A DNA stretch of 64,000 bases from contig NZ_APKE01000005.1 in the NCBI RefSeq assembly GCF_009835145.1, forward strand, positions 1 to 64,000, in the 5' to 3' direction. Of the stretch, positions 55,233-64,000 are shown piece after piece (positions within the stretch are counted from its first letter, which is position 1; each line of letters starts with the position of its first letter). Below the pieces are notes generated by a model. That model saw only the letters and a list, made by a program, of their open reading frames with translations. It made no database searches and was not told the DNA's origin. This stretch comes from Profundibacterium mesophilum KAUST100406-0324 (GTDB lineage: Bacteria > Pseudomonadota > Alphaproteobacteria > Rhodobacterales > Rhodobacteraceae). A program made the translations under genes and the position numbers.

Positions 55233-55439
55233 CTTGCGGCTCCATGGAAAATTCAGCCCAAAGCATACGCGGATCGCGTGCGAAGTTCCAGCATCCAGGT
55301 CAGCGGGACAGGCCCCGGCGACCGGGCGGTGGGCGGCGGGGAATCGCGCGGACCCGGCGGCGCGGGCGCGGTGTGCTTGAATGACACGGCCAGCAGCCTA
55401 TACCCAGAGCCAGGAGCCCCGGTCACAGGAGACGCGCCG

Positions 55440-56210
55440 ATGCCAAATCCGACAGCCGCCATGCTGGTGATCGGGGATGAGATCCTGTCGGGGCGCACCC
55501 GCGATTCGAACCTTCATTACCTTGCCCGCGCCCTGACCGATCACGGTATCGATCTGCGCGAGGCGCGTGTCGTGGCCGACGATGCCGCCGCGATCACCGG
55601 CGCGCTGCGCAGCCTGTCCGGGCGGCACGATCATGTCTTCACCTCGGGCGGCATCGGCCCGACGCATGACGACATCACCGCCGATTGCGTCGCCGCCGCC
55701 TTCGAGGTGCCGATCGACGTGCGCGAGGACGCGCGGGCGCTGCTTGCGGACCATTACGCGCAGCGCGGCACCGAGCTCAACGAGGCGCGGCTGCGCATGG
55801 CGCGCATCCCCGAGGGCGCCGGGCTGATCGAGAACCCGGTCTCGATCGCGCCGGGCTTCACCTTGCGCAACGTGCATGTGATGGCCGGCGTGCCGTCGAT
55901 CTTCGAGGCGATGCTGGCCTCGCTCCTGCCGCGCCTGACCGGGGGCGCGCCGCTGCTTTCGCAGACGCTTCCGGTGCTGCGCGGCGAGGGCGATATCGCC
56001 GGCCCGCTCGGCGCGCTGGCCGCGCGTCATCCCGAGCTCAGCTTCGGCAGCTATCCTTTCGTGAGCAACGGGGTCCACGGATCGAACGTGGTGGTGCGCG
56101 GACAGGACGCGGCTGCGGTCAATGCCGCCATGTCCGAACTCTGCGCGCTCTTTCCGGGGGCCGTGGAAGGGGCGCAAGGCGGCGCCGCGCCGGGCGGGGC
56201 CATGAAGTGA
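55440..56210 (+). CDS. CinA-like molybdopterin-binding-domain protein
   Basis: The 256 residues form the MoCF/CinA N-terminal domain: TAAMLVIGDEILSGRTRDSN and the loop FTSGGIGPTHDDITADCVA. The C-terminal nicotinamide-nucleotide amidase domain of full CinA is absent, as in the stand-alone COG1058 group. Role unknown; pyrophosphatase activity is known for some relatives. The stop overlaps a GTG of the next gene (GTGA). The frame is open from 54405, but only this part is family sequence. Confidence 0.88.
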   Translation: MPNPTAAMLVIGDEILSGRTRDSNLHYLARALTDHGIDLREARVVADDAAAITGALRSLSGRHDHVFTSGGIGPTHDDITADCVAAAFEVPIDVREDARALLADHYAQRGTELNEARLRMARIPEGAGLIENPVSIAPGFTLRNVHVMAGVPSIFEAMLASLLPRLTGGAPLLSQTLPVLRGEGDIAGPLGALAARHPELSFGSYPFVSNGVHGSNVVVRGQDAAAVNAAMSELCALFPGAVEGAQGGAAPGGAMK

Positions 56211-56989
56211 GCACGGGCCAAGCCGTGCCGGGCCCGGACCAGGCCGCCCCGGGAATGAGCCAGACCGCTCCCACCCGCCTCGAACACGCCCTCGCGCAGA
56301 CATGGCCCCCCGCCGCGACCATGCGCGCCGGGCCATGGCGGATCTGTGCCGGACGGGGCGGCGGCAAGAGAGTGTCGGCCGCCCGCGCGCTCGAGGCCGG
56401 CGCGGCCGGGCAGATCGCCCTTGCCGAACGCGAGATGCAGGCGCTGCGCCAGCCTTGCCTGTTCCAGCTGGGCACGGCGGACGAGGCGCTCGATGCCGCA
56501 TTGGCGGCGCTGGGCTACCAGGTGATGGACCCGACGGTCTTCTATCATGCCCCGATCGCGCACCTAGCCGAGATGCCTCCGGAGCCGGTGAGCGGGTTCT
56601 GGGTCTGGGAGCCGCTGCAGATCATGCGCGACATCTGGCAGGCCGGTGGCATCGGGCCCGAGCGGATCGCGGTCATGCAAAGGGTGAAGGGCCCGAAGAT
56701 CGGCCTTCTGGGCCGCGCCGCCGACAAGCCCGCCGGCGCCGCCTTCGTGGCGCTCGACGGCGATGTCGCGATGCTGCACGCGGTCGAGATCCTGCCCGAG
56801 CTGCGCCGCCACGGGGCGGGGCGGAACCTCTTGCGCCATGCCGTGCAATGGGCCCGGCGCGAGGGTGCGCGGACCTTGGCGCTCGTGGTGCGTGAGGAGA
56901 ATGCCGCCGCATGCGCGCTCTACGAAGGGCTCGGCATGGAGCTGGCGGGACGTTATCACTACCGCATCCAGCCCCAGGAGGACCGATGA
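56207..56989 (+). CDS. GNAT-family N-acetyltransferase
   Basis: The ~260-residue product has the acetyl-CoA-binding GNAT core near its C terminus: MLHAVEILPELRRHGAGRNLLRHAV, then EGARTLALVVREENAAACALYEGLGM and LAGRYHYRIQP. The N-terminal half (LEHALAQTWPPAATMRAGPW, GGGKRVSAARAL) is a second, probably non-catalytic GNAT-like fold. I chose the GTG that overlaps the preceding stop; an ATG at 56255 would remove 16 poorly conserved residues. Substrate unknown. ATGA overlap with the next gene. Confidence 0.85.
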   Translation: MSTGQAVPGPDQAAPGMSQTAPTRLEHALAQTWPPAATMRAGPWRICAGRGGGKRVSAARALEAGAAGQIALAEREMQALRQPCLFQLGTADEALDAALAALGYQVMDPTVFYHAPIAHLAEMPPEPVSGFWVWEPLQIMRDIWQAGGIGPERIAVMQRVKGPKIGLLGRAADKPAGAAFVALDGDVAMLHAVEILPELRRHGAGRNLLRHAVQWARREGARTLALVVREENAAACALYEGLGMELAGRYHYRIQPQEDR

Positions 56990-57552
56990 CAGACCGTCCG
57001 ACCGCACTCGACCTGCCGCAGGTCGACCCCCTGCCGCCGCAGACGCGTAAATATTTCGACATCTGCGAGGAAAAGCTCGGCATGGTGCCCAACGTCCTGC
57101 GCGCCTATGCATTCGACATCGGCAAGCTGGAGGCCTTTACCGCCCTCTACAACGATCTGATGCTGGGCGAGAGCGCCCTGAGCAAGCTCGAGCGCGAGAT
57201 GATCGCGGTGGCCGTCTCGTCGGTCAACCATTGCTATTATTGCCTCGTCGCGCATGGCGCGGCCGTCCGGCAACTTTCGGGCGATCCGGTCCTGGGCGAG
57301 CAGATGGTGATGAACTGGCGTGTCGCCGATCTGTCACGCCGGCAGGTCGCGATGCTCGAATTCGTCACCAAGCTGACCGAATCCTGTCACAAGGTGGTAG
57401 AAACCGATCGTCAGGCCCTGCGCGATGCGGGCTTCGACGATCGCGACATCTGGGACATCGCCTCGGTCGCGGCATTCTTCAACATGACGAACCGCGTTGC
57501 CTCGGCAACGGAAATGAAACCGAACGACGAGTATCATTCCTCTTACCGATGA
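56986..57552 (+). CDS. Peroxidase-related AhpD-like (carboxymuconolactone decarboxylase family) protein
   Basis: The 188 residues show the AhpD-like motif SSVNHCYYCLVAHGAAV (CxxC plus a following His, residues ~81-97) and KLEREMIAVAVS. The group is annotated as peroxidase-related and may act as an alkylhydroperoxide-type thiol enzyme. It overlaps both neighbours by four bases. Confidence 0.9.
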   Translation: MTDRPTALDLPQVDPLPPQTRKYFDICEEKLGMVPNVLRAYAFDIGKLEAFTALYNDLMLGESALSKLEREMIAVAVSSVNHCYYCLVAHGAAVRQLSGDPVLGEQMVMNWRVADLSRRQVAMLEFVTKLTESCHKVVETDRQALRDAGFDDRDIWDIASVAAFFNMTNRVASATEMKPNDEYHSSYR

Positions 57553-58727
57553 CCAGAACCGCACATCTTCGCTTGGCCGTCCTCATGCTGGGTCTATGGA
57601 CCGCGGCGGGTCCCGGAACGGCCGCGCGCGCTGCCGATGATCCCCGGGCTCTCGCGCCGGACGCTGCCGCCGGGCCGGGCATGCCCGAGCTGGCCTTTCC
57701 CGGCCCTGCAAGGCTTGCCGCCCAGCAGACCGCGCGCGGCAGCACCGCGCAATTGCCGGTTTCGCGATGGAGCGCCGGCGGAATGCGCATGAGCCCGGCC
57801 CCGGGCGCGCGGGACGGACGGGCGCCGGGCGCCGCGCGCGACATGGCCGCCGGTGCAAGCCCCCGCGAGGGCTCCACCGCGCCGGGCGGCGGCCTTGCCG
57901 AGGGGGCGACGGCCACCCTGACGCGGCAAGCTTGGCAGCTGCCGGGATCGACGCTGCAAACCGCGCAGATCGCCGCCGACCTGCGCGGGCAGCTCGTTCG
58001 GGCCGGCTACGAGATCGTGTTCGCCTGCGAGGACGAGGCCTGCGGCGGGTTCGACTTCCGCTATGCCCTGCCACTGCTGCCCGAGCCGCAGATGCATGTC
58101 GATCTGGGAGATTACAGATATATCGCGGCGCGGCACGAGGCCCCCGGCGGCGGTGCGCTCGTCGCCCTGATGGTCAGCCGCTCCGAGCAGACAGGCTATA
58201 TCCAGCTCACCCATCTCGCCTCCGGCGCGGCCGGACAGGTCGTCACGTCCAGCAAGTCCGGCGGCCTCCCGGGGCCGCTCGACGGGCCTGCCGCCGAGAC
58301 GTCGGCAAGCGTTTCGCCTTCCTTCGGCGGGGATCAGGCGGCCGGCGTGACGGCGCGGCTTGCCCAGGCGGGCCGTGCCCCGCTCGACGATCTGACATTC
58401 GCGCCGGGCTCGTCGCGGCTCGGGGATGGCCCTTTCGCATCCCTGCGCCAGCTTGCCGATTATCTCGAAGCGCATCCCGGCGCGCAGGCATTGCTCGTGG
58501 GTCACAGCGATTCCACCGGCGCGCTGCCACGCAACATCGCCCTGTCGGAGCAGCGCGCGCGGTCGGTCATGGCGCGCCTGTCGGATGGGCTGGGCGTGCC
58601 CGCCCGCCAGCTTCGCGCCGAAGGGGCCGGTTTCCTGGCACCGCGCGCCAGCAACGCGACCGCCCAGGGCCGCGCGTCGAACCGGCGCGTCGAGGTGGTC
58701 CTGCTGCGCGCCGGCGACGCTCCCTGA
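57549..58727 (+). CDS. OmpA-family outer-membrane/peptidoglycan-associated protein
   Basis: The 392-residue protein has a signal peptide (LAVLMLGLWTAAGPGTAARA), a low-complexity region to about 140, a mid domain with one Cys-Cys-type stretch (IVFACEDEACGGFDFRYALP), and a C-terminal OmpA peptidoglycan-binding domain. That domain carries LLVGHSDSTGALPRNIALSEQRA, GAGFLAPRASNATAQGR and ASNRRVEVVLL. No transmembrane barrel is evident. Last in a four-gene chain of overlapping genes. Confidence 0.9.
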   Translation: MTRTAHLRLAVLMLGLWTAAGPGTAARAADDPRALAPDAAAGPGMPELAFPGPARLAAQQTARGSTAQLPVSRWSAGGMRMSPAPGARDGRAPGAARDMAAGASPREGSTAPGGGLAEGATATLTRQAWQLPGSTLQTAQIAADLRGQLVRAGYEIVFACEDEACGGFDFRYALPLLPEPQMHVDLGDYRYIAARHEAPGGGALVALMVSRSEQTGYIQLTHLASGAAGQVVTSSKSGGLPGPLDGPAAETSASVSPSFGGDQAAGVTARLAQAGRAPLDDLTFAPGSSRLGDGPFASLRQLADYLEAHPGAQALLVGHSDSTGALPRNIALSEQRARSVMARLSDGLGVPARQLRAEGAGFLAPRASNATAQGRASNRRVEVVLLRAGDAP

Positions 58728-58805
58728 CACCGCGCATGCAAAAGCGGGGCGCTCGCATGGAGCACCCCGAGGTGGCACGTCACGGCAGTCACGGCGGGAA
58801 AAGGT

Positions 58806-59711
58806 CTACCAGTCGTCGGGGCCCTTCTCTGCGAAGGCATGGACGAGGAAATCGATGAAGGCGCGCACCTTGGGCTGCGTGAAGCGGCCCGGCGGATAGA
58901 CGGCGTAGATGCCCTGGCTCTCGGCCGGCAGGCCGGGGATCGCTTCCTCCACCAAGCCCGCCTTCAGCGCGTCGGCATAGAGGAAGGAGGGCAGGTAGGC
59001 GATGCCGAGCCCGGAGATGGCGGCATTGAGCAGGGACTGGCCGTCATTGACGCTGAGCCAGCCGGCGGTGCGCACCTGGCGCTTCTCGCCGGAGGGCGCG
59101 GTCAGCTTCCAGACCGCGCCGTTGGATTGGCTCGAATAATGCAGCAGCTTGTGCTCGTTGAGATCGTCGATCTTCTGCGGGCGGCCGTATTTCTGGAAAT
59201 ATGACGGCGAGCCGATCATCTTCTTCGTGGTCTCGGTCAGCTTGCGTGCCCGAAGGGTGCTGTCTTCCAGCTCACCGATCCGCACGGCCATGTCGAAGCC
59301 CTCGGAGATCAGCTCGACATAGCGGTTGTTGAGCACCATGTTCACGGTGATGTCGTTGAATTCCGAAAGGAACTCGCCAAGGACCGGGCTGAGGTGGTTG
59401 ACCCCGAAATCGGTTGCCACGCTGATCCTCAGCAGGCCCGAGGGCGCCGATTGCATGGAGGTGACGAGCGCGTCGGCCTCGCCGGCATCGTTGAGAACGC
59501 GCCGCGCCCGGTCGTAATAGGCAAGACCGATCTCGGTCGGGCTCACCCGGCGGGTGGTCCTGTTCAGCAGCCGTGCTCCGAGCCGCGCCTCCAGGGAGGA
59601 CACGTGCTTGGAGACGGCGGACTTGGAGATGCCCATCTTCTTGGCGGCATCGGTGAAACCCCCTTGATCGACAACGGTCGCGAAGGCCTCCATTTCCGTC
59701 AGTCTGTCCAT
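58806..59711 (-). CDS. LysR-family transcriptional regulator
   Basis: The 301 residues have an N-terminal winged helix (MDRLTEMEAFATVVDQGGFT, MGISKSAVSKHVSSLEARLG, LLNRTTRRVSPTEIG) and a substrate-binding effector domain. It belongs to the CrgA/DsvI-like subgroup. The target is unknown; the neighbouring fadH gene is on the same strand upstream and is not divergent from it. Confidence 0.93.
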   Translation of the reverse strand: MDRLTEMEAFATVVDQGGFTDAAKKMGISKSAVSKHVSSLEARLGARLLNRTTRRVSPTEIGLAYYDRARRVLNDAGEADALVTSMQSAPSGLLRISVATDFGVNHLSPVLGEFLSEFNDITVNMVLNNRYVELISEGFDMAVRIGELEDSTLRARKLTETTKKMIGSPSYFQKYGRPQKIDDLNEHKLLHYSSQSNGAVWKLTAPSGEKRQVRTAGWLSVNDGQSLLNAAISGLGIAYLPSFLYADALKAGLVEEAIPGLPAESQGIYAVYPPGRFTQPKVRAFIDFLVHAFAEKGPDDW

Positions 59712-59880
59712 GTGTCCTGTCCCCTTCTTCTTGCCCAATCTATCGTTTCCAAATCGGGCAGGATTGCGGAGTGCGAAGGACAATATCAGGGTCGATCGGT
59801 GATCGTCGCGCGAGGCGAAACAGGGAGGCAGGCCAGGCATCGACGACGCGGTCCGCATGCAGGCCGGGACGGAAGGGCCA

Positions 59881-59912
59881 GGGGGAGGGCCGGGGGAGGG
59901 CCGGGGGAGGGC
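59881..59912. repeat. Three tandem copies of an 11-bp G-rich unit
   Basis: GGGGGAGGGCC is repeated almost three times head to tail directly after the fadH stop, between fadH and the lysR promoter region. It offers four closely spaced G-runs per two units, which could form a G-quadruplex on the plus strand. Confidence 0.85.
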
Positions 59913-59914
59913 GC

Positions 59915-62608
<2,694 letters not shown>

Positions 62609-62612
<4 letters not shown>

Positions 62613-63385
62613 AGCATCACCCGGCGGTGGCGGCTGACACGCAGCTCGTCGATGATGATCTCGTTCATCCGTGGCTCCTCCATCAGGATGTCGATCCAGG
62701 CGTGGGTGATGCGTTTCTCGTCCAGCTCGGCATAGGCCAGGTCGAATTCCACGCGCTCGGGGCCATGGCCCGCCGCAAGGGTTTTCGCGATCTGCGCGGT
62801 ATTGGGGCCATGACGGATGTTCAGACGCAGCACAGATGCCGCCGGCCGCTCGCCGCGGCGGCCGATATCGACCCGGAGGACATGATGCGTGCCAAGCCCG
62901 GCAAGCGCCTCGGGCGGCAGGTCCACGGCAAGGCTGAGAAAGCTTCCCGAGAAGCCGAAAACCTCGATCCGCAGCGCGCATGGGGCCGCGCCGGGATGCC
63001 CGGCACCTTGCGCGGCGCAGATCTCGCCAAGCGGACAGTCATGGAAAAGCGCGATGCCCGGCCCGAGGAGAAGCGGTGCGGGTCTTTCCGTATCGGGGCG
63101 CGCGGTACGCGACAGGGACGCATCACGAGCGCACCAGGGCGCCGGCCGCCAATGCCAGTCGGTGCGCGGCGGCAGATCCTGCCGATCGCCCGGCGCGCCG
63201 AGGGCAAGGCCGGCCTCGCTGCGCGACAGGACCCGCTGCGCCGCGTCGCGCAGCGCGCGCGCCTCGGCTCGCAGGCGGCGCAGCCGGCCCGCGCCGGCGG
63301 GAGGGGACTGCTCGGCAAGGCGGCTCCAGCGGCGCAGCATGAGCCGCTCCGCCCGGCGCAATCCCGTCCTGCCCAGCAGGCCCAT
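62609..63385 (-). CDS. DUF6478-family protein
   Basis: The 258 residues carry the DUF6478 segments TDWHWRPAPWCARDASLSR, FHDCPLGEICAAQ, HHVLRVDIGRR, LNIRHGPNTAQIAKTL and EFDLAYAELDEKRITHAWID. The family is known to me from Rhodobacterales genomes and has no assigned function. The N terminus is basic and rich in Arg/Leu. It lies 31 bases after ilvD on the same strand. Confidence 0.8.
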
Positions 63386-63416
63386 CCGCGTTCTCCTCCC
63401 CGCAGCCCGCGCGGCC

Positions 63417-64000
63417 CTACAGGTCCATGTAGATGTGCTTCTCGGCCTTGCCGCCCGGATGCGTCACGGCGCCAAGCCGGGTGGGGCCGACGAGCCTGGC
63501 GAATTTCCACACGGCGCCCGAGGCGTAGATCGTCTCGCGCGGGCCGGACCAGGCCGCCTTGCGCTCGGCGAGCTGGGCTTCGGTGAGATCGACCGAGATG
63601 CTTCCTCGCACCGCGTCGATGGTGATCACGTCGCCGTCCTGCAGCAGCGCGATCGGCCCGCCCTGCGCCGCTTCGGGGCCGACATGGCCCACGCAAAAGC
63701 CCCGCGTCGCGCCCGAGAAGCGCCCATCGGTGATCAGCGCGACCTTCTTGCCCATGCCCTGACCCGAAAGCGCGGCGGTGGTCGAGAGCATCTCGCGCAT
63801 GCCCGGGCCGCCGGCCGGACCCTCGTTGCGGATCACGAGGACCTCTCCGGGCTCGTATTTGCGGGCCTTGACCGCCTCGAAGGCATCCTCCTCGCATTCG
63901 AAAACGCGGGCGGGACCGGTAAAGACCTGCTCCTCGGCGCTCATCCCCGCGACCTTCACGATGGCGCCCTCGGGGGCGACATTGCCCTTCAGGCCGACGA
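63417..64000 (-). CDS. ilvD: Dihydroxy-acid dehydratase, C-terminal part (continues past the window)
   Basis: IlvD dehydrates dihydroxy acids in branched-chain amino acid synthesis and contains an Fe-S cluster. The visible ~194 residues include [57 protein letters not shown] and the C-terminal [13 protein letters not shown] region. The frame is open to the right window edge, so the N-terminal two-thirds lie outside. Confidence 0.95.
   Translation of the reverse strand, partial: VGLKGNVAPEGAIVKVAGMSAEEQVFTGPARVFECEEDAFEAVKARKYEPGEVLVIRNEGPAGGPGMREMLSTTAALSGQGMGKKVALITDGRFSGATRGFCVGHVGPEAAQGGPIALLQDGDVITIDAVRGSISVDLTEAQLAERKAAWSGPRETIYASGAVWKFARLVGPTRLGAVTHPGGKAEKHIYMDL

Overview
The window is high-GC, gene-dense chromosomal DNA of an alphaproteobacterium, most probably of the Rhodobacterales (Roseobacter/Paracoccus group). 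The evidence is the leuC-leuD-membrane protein-EEP protein order, the NepR/EcfG/PhyR general stress cassette, a DUF6478 gene, glnK-amtB, and protein similarity throughout. I saw no tRNA, rRNA, CRISPR array or prophage. The only mobile DNA is an IS-like end at the extreme left edge, which cuts a gene.

Layout. 1-3.6 kb (minus): an EEP-family gene broken by the IS-like end, a membrane protein, then leuD and leuC. 4.2-12.3 kb (plus): tamA and an unusually large tamB with seven tandem ~169-residue modules. 13-22 kb: a general stress response island. It holds nepR-ecfG-histidine kinase-phospholipase D (minus) divergent from phyR (plus), with small membrane or stress genes around it (a 44-aa protein, DUF1328, DUF883, a YqjE-like protein, DUF2945-YihY), a receiver-like protein without its phosphorylation residues, and a Crp/Fnr regulator. 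Five sites fit the EcfG consensus (GGAAC, 16-17 bp, NGTT). Two are overlapping and divergent between nepR and phyR; three lie upstream of small genes.

22-27.7 kb (plus): rsfS, rlmH, gpmI, an EnvC-like M23 protein, ctpA and rppH. 28-31 kb: dnaE2 without imuA/imuB beside it, with a LexA-like box and no C-terminal OB region. 31.3-33.3 kb: a hydrolase/GSCFA gene pair. 33.4-37.6 kb: a class A penicillin-binding protein divergent from glnK-amtB. 37.6-41.9 kb (minus): rhodanese, aromatic aminotransferase, sseA, smpB, dapA. 42-48.1 kb: lytic transglycosylase, a secreted alanine/proline-rich protein, and a type I secretion ABC/adaptor pair.

48.2-58.7 kb: mostly overlapping plus-strand genes (RidA, GDPD, FemAB-like, phhB, mscS; FAD reductase, rsmD; CinA-like, GNAT, AhpD-like, OmpA), with a peroxiredoxin and map on the minus strand. 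58.8-64 kb (minus): LysR regulator, fadH, two Rhodobacterales-type hypothetical genes, and ilvD running off the right edge.

The strongest biological unit is the stress island. The core partner-switch genes sit beside envelope and small-protein genes that carry the same promoter type, so they are probably one regulon. All functions are read from motifs and remembered family features; no database search was run.
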